Assembly: GCA_017634595.1 (NCBI GenBank)
Contig: JAGBNC010000021.1
Span: 62,001-126,000, forward strand
Direction: 5' to 3'
Length of the DNA stretch: 64,000 nucleotides
DNA from: Bacteroidales bacterium
GTDB taxonomy: Bacteria; Bacteroidota; Bacteroidia; Bacteroidales; UBA932
Under the pieces are notes generated by a model. The model searched no databases, had not been told where the DNA came from, and was given only the letters and a program-made list of their open reading frames with translations. This document shows positions 33,314 through 41,110 of the stretch, piece by piece (positions within the stretch are counted from its first letter, which is position 1; each line of letters opens with the position of its first letter). The position numbers were made by a program, and so were the translations under genes.

Positions 33314-33388
33314 TAGCGCTGCAGGCTTGGGGTTCGGAGCCCATAAAGCCAAGCAGAAGGGGCCTTGGGTCCCAAGCCTGCAGCACTA
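33314..33388. repeat. Long inverted repeat in the ileS leader
   Basis: Arms 33318-33331 and 33371-33384 pair perfectly over 14 bp (GCTGCAGGCTTGGG) and extend outward by three more pairs after one mismatch (33314-33316 with 33386-33388). Inside, CCCA 33340-33343 can pair with TGGG 33366-33369 and CCAAG 33349-33353 with CTTGG 33364-33368 as alternatives. It would form a large structured hairpin in the ileS mRNA leader. Confidence 0.6.
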
Positions 33389-33404
33389 GCCATTTTAAAA
33401 CTTG

Positions 33405-33436
33405 CAAATATACGAATTTCATGGCTTTTTAGCAAT
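33405..33436 (-). promoter_or_regulatory. Promoter of ileS (ATTG-N20-TATATTTG)
   Basis: Minus strand -7 TATATTTG at 33405-33412; the -33 position (33433-33436) reads ATTG, 3 of 4 matching. The leader of about 110 nt contains the large inverted repeat. The box lies 23 nt from the divergent cvpA start. Confidence 0.6.
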
Positions 33437-33965
33437 GGCAACATTTGATATTATACTATTGGCGCTTTTCATCCCGGGGCTGATATTGGGGATAACCAAA
33501 GGAGTTGTCACACAGATCGTTTCGCTGGCCTCGGTTGCAATGGGAGCATTTCTGGCCAGCCGTTTCTCCCCGGACCTTACACAGGTGGCCATGCTTCAGT
33601 TCGGCACGCAGGAGCCCGCCACTCACGTGGTGTGTTTTATTCTGATTTTCCTTGTCACGGCCCTGGTGATGGCATTGGTCGGCAGTCTGATCACTAAATT
33701 AATCAAGATAGCCACATTGGGATGGATGAACCGGCTGCTGGGAGTGGTGTTTTCAGTATTCACCACCGCCTTGCTCATAGGCCTGCTCATCTCGGTTTTT
33801 GAAGGTCTCAATGCAAGTTGGGGAATCGTGGCTGAGGAAAAGCTAGCCGACCTGAAGGTCTATCCCATCCTAAGGGACTTCGCCTCAGGGATAGTTCCGC
33901 AGCTTAAAGTATTTATTGATCAGTTGGTTACAGGAAGTTCTGCAGAATCATGCCAGTCCGTATAA
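33435..33965 (+). CDS. CvpA family membrane protein
   Basis: 176 residues from ATG 33435 (MATFDIILLALFIPG). Four membrane segments with the CvpA pattern: FDIILLALFIPGLILGITKGVV, ATHVVCFILIFLVTALVMALVG, LGWMNRLLGVVFSVFTTALLIG. CvpA in enterobacteria supports colicin V export and envelope or bile tolerance; the Bacteroidota role is undefined. It overlaps tsaB by 16 nt. Confidence 0.85.
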   Translation: MATFDIILLALFIPGLILGITKGVVTQIVSLASVAMGAFLASRFSPDLTQVAMLQFGTQEPATHVVCFILIFLVTALVMALVGSLITKLIKIATLGWMNRLLGVVFSVFTTALLIGLLISVFEGLNASWGIVAEEKLADLKVYPILRDFASGIVPQLKVFIDQLVTGSSAESCQSV

Positions 33966-34663
33966 TCTTACTTGAGACTTCCACCTCGCTATGCTCCGTA
34001 GCACTTCTTGAGGGCGATGAAATAACAGCGGTACGAAAGAGCGACACTCCTCGGGCTCACGCATCCATGACGGCGCCTTATGTCAAGGAGGTGCTCTCTG
34101 AAAGAGGCCTCAGGGTCAGCGACTGTGACGCCGTGTGCCTCAGCATGGGGCCAGGCTCGTACACCGGACTCCGCGTAGGGTCTTCTACGGCCAAGGGACT
34201 GTGCTTCGGCGGCGGGATTCCGCTGCTGGCAGTGGGTACGCTGGACGTGCTGGCTGCGCAGGCAATCGAGGCCGGCCTGCCGGAGGGGTGCAACTATATC
34301 GTACCTATGATCGACGCCCGCCGGATGGAGGTTTATACGGCCATTTACTCCGCTGACGGACAGCGTCTTACCGAAGTTTCCCCGCAAATTGTCGACGATG
34401 GGTTCCTCCGTCAGATTTGGGGTAGTCTCCCAGGTGGCGTCGCTACATCCGCCGGGATCCTCTTTATCGGCGACGGAGCACAGAAGTGCGAGCAAGTGCT
34501 GGCTGGCGAAAACCGCTGGTTCCGGCAGGAATGCCCCACGGCCGAAGCCATGAAAAAACCCGCCCTGGCAGAACTCCAGGCCGGGCATTTCCGTGATATA
34601 GCTTATTTCGAGCCCTTCTACCTCAAAGACTTCGTCGCTACCGTCGGGAAGAAACTCTTCTAA
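33950..34663 (+). CDS. tsaB: tRNA threonylcarbamoyladenosine biosynthesis protein TsaB
   Basis: 237 residues. ASKHA-fold N-terminus (LLETSTSLCSVALLEGDEI), then HASMTAPYVKEVL and the TsaB signature SMGPGSYTGLRVGSSTAKGL. TsaB pairs with TsaD and TsaE to add the t6A modification at position 37 of ANN-reading tRNAs. Convergent with the FAD oxidoreductase gene, whose stop overlaps by 4 nt. Confidence 0.95.
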   Translation: MPVRIILLETSTSLCSVALLEGDEITAVRKSDTPRAHASMTAPYVKEVLSERGLRVSDCDAVCLSMGPGSYTGLRVGSSTAKGLCFGGGIPLLAVGTLDVLAAQAIEAGLPEGCNYIVPMIDARRMEVYTAIYSADGQRLTEVSPQIVDDGFLRQIWGSLPGGVATSAGILFIGDGAQKCEQVLAGENRWFRQECPTAEAMKKPALAELQAGHFRDIAYFEPFYLKDFVATVGKKLF

Positions 34664-36021
34664 CCCAGGTAAGCTCCGTTTTCCAGAAGGTCGGCGCGGA
34701 CTTTCTGCACATCCACGGCAGAAGGCAGCACGCCGTCCTCCAGGGCGATGCGGGCGGCCGAACCGGCGGCCTCGCCGAGGGCCATGCAGGTGGACATGAC
34801 GCGGGTGCCGGCCATGGCCTCGTGGTTCATGGACGAGCAGCGGCCCGCAACCAGCAGTCCCTCGACCTTTTCGGGCACCAGCACACGGTAAGGGATGTCG
34901 TAGGCATCCTCGGTGAATATCATGGTGCAGTCGCCGCCCTTGGAGTGATGGATGTCAACGGGATATCCTGCCACCACTACGGCATCGTCGAACTTCCGCA
35001 TGGACACGATATCCTCGGCCGTGAGCACATACTTACCCACGATAACGCGGCTCTCGCGTATGCCGGTAAAGGGCGAAACTATCTCCATGTGCGCATTCTC
35101 GAATCCCGGCACAAAGCGGCGCAGATACTCGTTGAGCACCTTTATCTGCTTGTGCGCAGTAAGCTCGCAGCGGGTATAGCTGGCGGGCTCGGTGCTGTCG
35201 GTTCCGCTCACGCGCACCATGTTCACCCATATCTCGTCGGGCTGCAGGCCGGTGATAAGGATGGTGCGTGAGACGGGGATGTCCAGTCCGGCCTCACGGG
35301 CCTTGAGTATCTGGTTACGTAGGCCTACGGTAATGAAATGGCGCCTGGTAAACTGCGAGTGCGGCATATTGTCCATGTCGTAGATATCCGGATGCTGTAC
35401 GATGGCATCGCGCAGGGCCTGCACGTCCACGCCCCGCATCTGGTACATAAGAGTAGGGGGCTGCATTCCGCCTTCGGCATCGCCTTTATGGCATTCCACG
35501 CCGGCACGGAAGGCAACGTCGCCGTCCCCGGTGCAGTCGATGACCGACCCAGCGAGGATGGCCTCGCGGCCGCACTTGCTCTCAATTATGACGCCTTTGA
35601 CTTGATCCCCGTCCTTGAGAACTCCGCAGCAAAAGACATACATAAGCACCTCGACTCCAGCCTCCTCCATCATCTCTGCACAGACGTTCTTCACCTCTTC
35701 ACCATCGACCATGGTGAAAGATTTGTGAAGCTTGCAAGGGAAGTGGTCGGTAGCTGCGCCTCGGGCTTTGAGGCGGTCGATGAATTTCTGGGGCTCGCCC
35801 TTGATGACCTGGTTGCCCTTGGGACCGAGGTAGGCAAGAATCGGAAGACCTATAGTGAGGTTGCCTCCCAGGTATCCCCTGCTCTCAAGCAGCATGACTT
35901 TGTGGTTTCCCTTGCGTGCGGCAGCATAGGCGGCCATCACGCCGGAAGGACCGCCGCCAACCACGAGAATGTCAACCTCGGCGCGGACCTTGATATCCCT
36001 TGCGGGTTCGTGAATTGTCAT
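34660..36021 (-). CDS. FAD-dependent oxidoreductase (FAD_oxidored family), copy 1
   Basis: 453 residues. Dinucleotide-binding motif DILVVGGGPSGVMAAYAAARKG, then GGNLTIGLPILAYLGPKG, the FAD-site GSVIDCTGDGDVAFRAG and a C-terminal EGLLVAGRCSSMNHEAMAGTRVM segment, all typical of PF12831 proteins. About the same length and clearly paralogous to the protein at 39740-41110. It overlaps the kinase gene by 4 nt, so it probably acts in the same sugar or polyol pathway; the substrate is unknown. Confidence 0.85.
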   Translation of the reverse strand: MTIHEPARDIKVRAEVDILVVGGGPSGVMAAYAAARKGNHKVMLLESRGYLGGNLTIGLPILAYLGPKGNQVIKGEPQKFIDRLKARGAATDHFPCKLHKSFTMVDGEEVKNVCAEMMEEAGVEVLMYVFCCGVLKDGDQVKGVIIESKCGREAILAGSVIDCTGDGDVAFRAGVECHKGDAEGGMQPPTLMYQMRGVDVQALRDAIVQHPDIYDMDNMPHSQFTRRHFITVGLRNQILKAREAGLDIPVSRTILITGLQPDEIWVNMVRVSGTDSTEPASYTRCELTAHKQIKVLNEYLRRFVPGFENAHMEIVSPFTGIRESRVIVGKYVLTAEDIVSMRKFDDAVVVAGYPVDIHHSKGGDCTMIFTEDAYDIPYRVLVPEKVEGLLVAGRCSSMNHEAMAGTRVMSTCMALGEAAGSAARIALEDGVLPSAVDVQKVRADLLENGAYLG

Positions 36022-37586
36022 AATAAAAATTGAGCTAATTCTTGATATCTTTCATAACGACGCTGATAGAACTCATGACGCTGAGCGTCAGGAGTATAGG
36101 TAGCGCAAGCACTGGGGCGCATAGCATCTTCGGCAGCGAGCACCGACGGATACAGCCCGGCAGCCACCGCGGCATGCACGGCCGCACCCATAGCGCAGGC
36201 ATCGCTGCATTCCGATACCTCGATCGGGGCGCCCAGCACATCGCAGAGCATCTGCATCACGAAGGGACTCTTCTTGGCTATTCCACCCACGGCAATCATC
36301 TTGTCGATGCGTATGCCGCCGTCTATATACTGATCGATGCAGGCTTTGGAGCCGAATGCAGCAGCCTCCACAAGGGCCCGGTAGATCTCAGCGGGGCCGG
36401 TGGTAATCCGAAGCCCGCTTATGCTGGCAGTGACTATATTGCTTGGGTTGGGCGCGCGGCGGCCATTGAAAAAGTCGGTTGCGAGCGGCAGGTCGTCACG
36501 CAGGGCAATCCGTGATGCTTCCTGGGCAAGTTCGTCCAGAGGACGGCCAGTCAAACGCTTGAACCAGGCAAAAATGTCACCGAAGGCTGAAAGGCCTGTC
36601 TCGTAGCCCATATAGCCCTCGAGGATAGTACCTTCGGACTGTCCGAAAAGGCCCTCTATGAAGTGTCCCTTCATCTCTTCGACGGGCATGACTGCCATAT
36701 AGCAAGCAGAAGTGCCAAGATTCAATACGGCAGTCCCTGGACGCACGCCGGCGCCTACTGCTCCCGAATGTGCATCGCAGTTACCCACTCCAACCACAAC
36801 CGAGGTGCTCAAGCCGAGCTTTGACGCCCATTCGGGGCAAAGCGTACCGGCGGCCACCGAGCATGCATAATTGTCATGAGGAATGCGCCGCAGCACTGGA
36901 ATCAGCAGAGGGTCGATCTCTTCAAAGAAGCTCTCGGGTGGATAACCGCCCCAGTCGCGGTTCCACAGCTGCTTGGCCCCGGGGATACAATGCCCCCACT
37001 TCATGCCCTCAAAGCTGCGGCACCCGGTGAGGAGATTGGTGATGAAATCACACTCATCCACAAAGGCCCAAGCCTCGCGGCGCACGGCCTCGTTGGTACG
37101 GAGCACATGCAGCACCTTGGCCCAGGTGCATTCGGCCGAATAATGATTGCCGCTCTGGCAGATATAGTTGGGCTTGTGGCGTGCTCCTGCAGCGGTAAAC
37201 TCCTCTGCTTCAGCGGTCCCGGTATGATCCTTCCACAGTATGAACATAGCGTCGGGATCCTCGGCAAAGTCCTCGCGGAGCGACAGCGGCATGCCCTCGG
37301 CATCCGTAAAGCACACGGTGCTGCCGGTGGTATCCACCGCAATGGCGCGGACAGCCGCCGGATCGGGACATGCAGCCACCACCTCCCGCAACACTGCTTC
37401 CAGACATTCGATGTAGTCCAAGGGATGCTGGCGGAACTGCTGAGAGAGCGGATCACACCAGCGGCCTGTAGCCCAGCGGGCATAAGGGCTCACGGCCGAT
37501 GCCATAATGGCGCCAGAAGAGGCATCAACCAAGACAGCACGGGCCGAATCGGTGCCGTAATCGACACCTATTGTGTATTGTTTCAT
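36018..37586 (-). CDS. araB: FGGY-family kinase, ribulokinase-like
   Basis: 522 residues. N-terminal GVDYGTDSARAVLVDASSG and the catalytic-domain stretch AIAVDTTGSTVCFTDAEGMPL are like AraB; CDFITNLLTGC, KWGHCIPGAKQLWN and VGVGNCDAHSGAVGAG follow, and the C-terminal IAVGGIAKKSPFVMQMLCDVLGAPIEV is the FGGY signature region. It should phosphorylate L-ribulose or a related ketose. There are no araA or araD neighbours here; instead it lies between a thioredoxin-fold lipoprotein and a FAD oxidoreductase with overlapping ends, so the assignment to arabinose is tentative. Confidence 0.8.
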   Translation of the reverse strand: MKQYTIGVDYGTDSARAVLVDASSGAIMASAVSPYARWATGRWCDPLSQQFRQHPLDYIECLEAVLREVVAACPDPAAVRAIAVDTTGSTVCFTDAEGMPLSLREDFAEDPDAMFILWKDHTGTAEAEEFTAAGARHKPNYICQSGNHYSAECTWAKVLHVLRTNEAVRREAWAFVDECDFITNLLTGCRSFEGMKWGHCIPGAKQLWNRDWGGYPPESFFEEIDPLLIPVLRRIPHDNYACSVAAGTLCPEWASKLGLSTSVVVGVGNCDAHSGAVGAGVRPGTAVLNLGTSACYMAVMPVEEMKGHFIEGLFGQSEGTILEGYMGYETGLSAFGDIFAWFKRLTGRPLDELAQEASRIALRDDLPLATDFFNGRRAPNPSNIVTASISGLRITTGPAEIYRALVEAAAFGSKACIDQYIDGGIRIDKMIAVGGIAKKSPFVMQMLCDVLGAPIEVSECSDACAMGAAVHAAVAAGLYPSVLAAEDAMRPSACATYTPDAQRHEFYQRRYERYQELAQFLL

Positions 37587-38683
37587 TTCAAGAGACGCTG
37601 AAGTTCTTTCTGAAGTGCATCAGCACCGCTGATATCTTTGGTCTCCATCGATCCGCCTGCAAGCAGGAACGATGATGGAACTGTTGTCACATTGAACAGG
37701 GCTACGGCCGAAGAAGTCACGCCGCGGCCATCATTGACGTTGATCCAGGGCAGCTTCTGGGCTCTGACCACCGAGGCCCAAGTGGACTTGTCGGGGTTGA
37801 CATCCACAGCGTAGATCTCGAAGCCCTTGTCATGCCAGCGTTCCCACTGTGGCATGAGCACATCGAGGTTAAACATCTTGTGGGTAGCGTCGGAAGAATC
37901 CCAGAAATGCAGGAGGATAACTTTGGAGCCAAGCTCGGAGAGGAGCACGCGGCGTCCGCTGATGTCGGGCATATTGAGGTCGGGATACCCTTTTTCCTCA
38001 GCAGAATCTACAAGGTACTGGAGCTTGAAAGCTTTCTCGCGGCGGGCGGTCTCCGCTTCCAAAGCCTTAAGGTAGCGGGACTCAGGATACACCATCCCGA
38101 GAGTATCGCACACCTTGCGGAACAAAACGGCATCAGAATTCTGGCTGAACACCGGCGTATATGTGTCAAGCTGCTCGAAAAGTACGGGAACCACGGTCAG
38201 CGATGTCATGTTGGCCATCACGTACTTGATATCGTCGCGGTAGTGTTTGATATAGATGCGCGACAACTCGGAAGGATCCATGGTAGCATCCAGTTCCTTC
38301 TGGAAACGAGCATAGGCTATCTCCCTGTCCCTCAACTTGATAGACTCAGGAGAGCCATCCACATCGAAGTTACCCAGCGTATCCGCCTTGACATTGACCC
38401 TCATGCCGGGTTCAAGCAACAGCGACGCTATTTTGGTCTTGTTATAGAAAAGGTACACGAATTCCGGGTCGCCGGCCTTGACGTCCACATTGAAACGTAC
38501 TCGCCCGAAAGCATCCGTGCGGACGGTATCCAGCAGCTTATACACGTTCATATCCAGCTGGCTGACCACGATCCGACTGCCAGGAGCCTGGGCCACAGTA
38601 CAATCAACCGTGGCCTTGGGAGTGCATGCCGCCAGCATTAAAGCTGCTGCGGCCAGATACTTAAAGCTTCTCATACTCGGCAA
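37583..38683 (-). CDS. Thioredoxin-fold lipoprotein lacking the CxxC motif
   Basis: 366 residues. Lipobox LAACTPK (Cys 20), a DUF4369-like N-terminal beta domain (LDTVRTDAFGRVRFNVDVKAG), a helical middle, and a TlpA/AhpC-like domain from about residue 235. Where the active site WCxxC is expected the sequence is W261-DSSDATH, so both redox Cys are missing; the cis-Pro loop TTVPSSFLL is kept. It is therefore probably a binding or structural member, not an oxidoreductase. It overlaps the HIT gene by 23 nt and the kinase gene by 4 nt. Confidence 0.8.
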   Translation of the reverse strand: MPSMRSFKYLAAAALMLAACTPKATVDCTVAQAPGSRIVVSQLDMNVYKLLDTVRTDAFGRVRFNVDVKAGDPEFVYLFYNKTKIASLLLEPGMRVNVKADTLGNFDVDGSPESIKLRDREIAYARFQKELDATMDPSELSRIYIKHYRDDIKYVMANMTSLTVVPVLFEQLDTYTPVFSQNSDAVLFRKVCDTLGMVYPESRYLKALEAETARREKAFKLQYLVDSAEEKGYPDLNMPDISGRRVLLSELGSKVILLHFWDSSDATHKMFNLDVLMPQWERWHDKGFEIYAVDVNPDKSTWASVVRAQKLPWINVNDGRGVTSSAVALFNVTTVPSSFLLAGGSMETKDISGADALQKELQRLLK

Positions 38684-39062
38684 GGATGGAGGCAGCTATA
38701 CGGGCCTGTTGTTCGGGCGTCACCTTGGGGCGCTCTTTACGGAAATCAAGATCCCCTTCTGTCTGAAGAGGAACAAGATGGATATGGGTATGAGGCACTT
38801 CCATGCCGAGTACCGCCACTCCTACCCTCTTGCAGGGGACCGCACGGCCAAGCGCTACGGCTACCTTGCGGGCGAAGGCCCAGAGGCCATTGTAGGTAGC
38901 CTCGTCAAGATGGAAAATGTAATCGTCCTCCACATTCTTGGGAATCACCAAAGTGTGCCCTTCTGCGAGGGGATTAATATCCAAAAAGGCGTAGAACTCA
39001 TCGTTCTCCGCCACTTTCCATGAAGGGATCTCCCCTTTTGCGATTTTACTGAAGATCGTCAT
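38661..39062 (-). CDS. HIT family nucleotide hydrolase
   Basis: 133 residues. The histidine triad is HTHIHLVPL; upstream are SWKVAENDEFYAFLDINPLAEGHTLVIPK and the YNGLWAFARKVAVAL helix, matching Hint/HinT-like bacterial HIT proteins that hydrolyse nucleoside phosphoramidates or adenylates. Overlaps greA by 4 nt, a pairing common in Bacteroidota. Confidence 0.92.
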   Translation of the reverse strand: MTIFSKIAKGEIPSWKVAENDEFYAFLDINPLAEGHTLVIPKNVEDDYIFHLDEATYNGLWAFARKVAVALGRAVPCKRVGVAVLGMEVPHTHIHLVPLQTEGDLDFRKERPKVTPEQQARIAASILAEYEKL

Positions 39063-39529
39063 AATGAAATATCGAGAATCTTGAATTTCATAACACCCGA
39101 CGGCACCTTGGCCTCTACTGTCTCTCCCTTGGCATGGCCCATGAGAGCCTTGGCAATGGGGGTGGTCGCAGCCAGCTTGCCCTTGGAGAAGTCAGCTTCA
39201 TTCTCGCCAACTATGGTAAACTCCATGTCGCGGCCGGCGGTAATATTGTGCACGCGTACTTTGGTGAGCATCTGGACTTTGTCGGCGCTGAGCATAGACT
39301 CATCTATAACTTTTGCGTTGGCTATGGTGTTCTGAAGATTTGCGATCTTCAGTTCCAGGAGGCCCTGGGCTTCACGTGCCGATTCGTATTCTGCATTCTC
39401 AGACAAGTCACCTTTCTCGCGGGCTTCGGCGATGGCTGCCGATATAACCGGCCTGCGTGCAAGTGCTTCTGCCAAGTCTTTTTTAAGTTTGTCGAGCCCT
39501 TCCTGGCTCAAATAATGTACATCTGCCAT
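39059..39529 (-). CDS. greA: Transcription elongation factor GreA
   Basis: 156 residues, standard length. N-terminal coiled coil (LKKDLAEALARRPVISAAIAEAREKGDLSENAEYESAREAQ) with the DLSENAEY loop that reaches into the RNA polymerase channel, and the C-terminal FKBP-like domain (FTIVGENEADFSKGKLAATTPIAKALMGH). It rescues backtracked polymerase by stimulating transcript cleavage. First gene of a minus-strand run greA-HIT-Trx-like-kinase-FAD. Confidence 0.96.
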   Translation of the reverse strand: MADVHYLSQEGLDKLKKDLAEALARRPVISAAIAEAREKGDLSENAEYESAREAQGLLELKIANLQNTIANAKVIDESMLSADKVQMLTKVRVHNITAGRDMEFTIVGENEADFSKGKLAATTPIAKALMGHAKGETVEAKVPSGVMKFKILDISL

Positions 39530-39586
39530 AATCAGTCAATAGTCACTAAAAAGGAGTCCTGTCTTTTGACAGAACTCTAACCACTG

Positions 39587-39594
39587 CAAATATA
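39587..39594 (-). promoter_or_regulatory. -7 box (TATATTTG) of greA
   Basis: Minus strand TATATTTG, leader about 50 nt. Nothing close to TTTG at the usual -33 distance. Confidence 0.5.
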
Positions 39595-39614
39595 CAAATT
39601 TATTTTGATTTTGT

Positions 39615-39622
39615 TATCTTTG
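39615..39622 (+). promoter_or_regulatory. -7 box (TATCTTTG) of the FAD oxidoreductase operon
   Basis: TATCTTTG on the plus strand, divergent from the greA box 20 nt away. The transcript leader (about 110 nt) would contain the whole 25-bp-arm palindrome. Confidence 0.5.
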
Positions 39623-39641
39623 CAATGACAGAATACACAAG

Positions 39642-39707
39642 TCTGCACCGTCTCCCACTGGGGGACTTTAAACATGCTCGATGTCCCCCAGTGGGAGACG
39701 GTGCAGA
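39642..39707. repeat. Perfect 25-bp-arm palindrome with 16-nt loop
   Basis: Arms 39642-39666 and 39683-39707 are exact reverse complements; the loop 39667-39682 is 16 nt. Each arm alone can fold (GTCTCCC-ACT-GGGGGAC). The loop-proximal part (GTCCCC, GGGA) resembles the palindrome at 14104-14181. It sits in the leader of the FAD oxidoreductase gene; no T run follows, so it is not a plain terminator. Confidence 0.8.
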
Positions 39708-39739
39708 ACTGATATTTCAGACTTTTCATAACATTATAG

Positions 39740-41110
39740 ATGAAAGAGATTATTGAACCAGCCAGAAAGATTCCGGTCAGGGATGAGGTAGATGTATTGG
39801 TAGTCGGCGGCGGCCCCGCCGGACTCATGGCAGCGCAGGCAGCGGCTCTCGAGAAAGGCACCAAAGTCATGCTCATAGAGAACCGCGGCTCGCTCGGAGG
39901 CAATATGACCCAGGGACTGCCGCTGCTCGGCTTTCTGGGCCGGAAAGGCAACGAGGTCATAAAAGGTCTCCCACTGCAGTTCGTCGAGAGACTACGCGCA
40001 CGCGGACAAGCCACCCATCACAGGGCATGCCCTCTACACGTAAGCCTCACCATGATAGACCCGGAAGGCACTAAGCGTCTGGCCTGGGAAATAATGGAAG
40101 AGTGCGGCGTGAAGGTGCTCATGTACGTGATGTGCGTGGACACAATAATGGAAGGAGACAAAGTCAAAGGCGTCATAATAGAGTCAAAGAAAGGCCGTGA
40201 AGCAATACTGGCCAAAGTAGTCGTCGATTGCTCCGGCGACGGGGATGTGGCCTACAGAGCCGGCGCTCCCATGGCCTACGGCAACGACGACGGGATTGCC
40301 CAGCCTCCTACCCTCATGTTCTCAATGCGCGGAGTGGATTCACGCAAGCTGCGCGACGCAGTGGCCGACCACCCCGACATTTACGACATCGATTTCATTC
40401 CCAACGAGTTCTTCCGCTCCGATGACAACTGCACCATGGTGGGCTTCCGTAACCAGATACGCCAGGCACGTGAGCAAGGCTACAAGCTGCCCGTAGAGCG
40501 CACCATCTTCATGACAGGCATGGCCCCCGACGAGTGGTGGGTAAACATGTCAAGGGTGAACGGCATAGATGCCATCGACCCAGAACAATACACCAAGGGC
40601 GAAGAGATATGCATCAAGCAGAATGCCGAGATAGTGCGCTACCTCAAGGCATTCATCCCCGGTTTCGAGAACGCATACGTAGATCGCGTGGCGCCGTTCA
40701 TGGGGATACGCGAGAGCCGCCGCATCATCGGCGAATACATTCTAACTGAGCAAGATATCTTCGACTGCGCCCGCTTCCCGGATGCAATCGGCGTAGCATC
40801 GTACCCTGTGGACCTGCACCATCCGGTGGGAGGTGACTGCACGCTCATGTGGTGCCCCGACTGCTATGATATCCCTTACCGCAGCCTGGTTCCGCAGAAA
40901 GTGGACGGGCTCCTTTGCGCCGGCCGCAACATCTCGGCGACCCACCTGGCCCTGGCTTCAGTACGCGTCATGGGCCCCGCCATGTGCCTGGGAGAAGCGG
41001 CAGGAAAGGCCGCGGCACTCTGCGTACGCACCGGCAAGGAGCCGCGCTCGCTGGATGTCGCCCTGCTTCAGAAGGCACTTAAAGAAGAAGGAGTCTATTT
41101 CCGTCCATGA
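39740..41110 (+). CDS. FAD-dependent oxidoreductase (FAD_oxidored family), copy 2
   Basis: 456 residues: DVLVVGGGPAGLMAAQAAALEKG, GGNMTQGLPLLGFLGRKG, VVDCSGDGDVAYRAGAP and a C-terminal VDGLLCAGRNISATHLALASVRVM, collinear with copy 1 at 34660-36021. It heads a plus-strand operon with a MINPP-like phosphatase, a polyferredoxin and a 4Fe-4S aldo/keto reductase, so electrons from its flavin may pass to the Fe-S proteins. Substrate unknown. Confidence 0.85.
   Translation: MKEIIEPARKIPVRDEVDVLVVGGGPAGLMAAQAAALEKGTKVMLIENRGSLGGNMTQGLPLLGFLGRKGNEVIKGLPLQFVERLRARGQATHHRACPLHVSLTMIDPEGTKRLAWEIMEECGVKVLMYVMCVDTIMEGDKVKGVIIESKKGREAILAKVVVDCSGDGDVAYRAGAPMAYGNDDGIAQPPTLMFSMRGVDSRKLRDAVADHPDIYDIDFIPNEFFRSDDNCTMVGFRNQIRQAREQGYKLPVERTIFMTGMAPDEWWVNMSRVNGIDAIDPEQYTKGEEICIKQNAEIVRYLKAFIPGFENAYVDRVAPFMGIRESRRIIGEYILTEQDIFDCARFPDAIGVASYPVDLHHPVGGDCTLMWCPDCYDIPYRSLVPQKVDGLLCAGRNISATHLALASVRVMGPAMCLGEAAGKAAALCVRTGKEPRSLDVALLQKALKEEGVYFRP

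Noticed and set aside
33290..33400. T-box riboswitch upstream of ileS
   Set aside because: No T-box sequence, specifier loop or terminator/antiterminator pair could be recognised, and T-boxes are not expected in this phylum.
39642..39707. Invertible promoter element flanked by inverted repeats
   Set aside because: The spacer is 16 nt, too short to hold a promoter that could be flipped, and no invertase gene is present.
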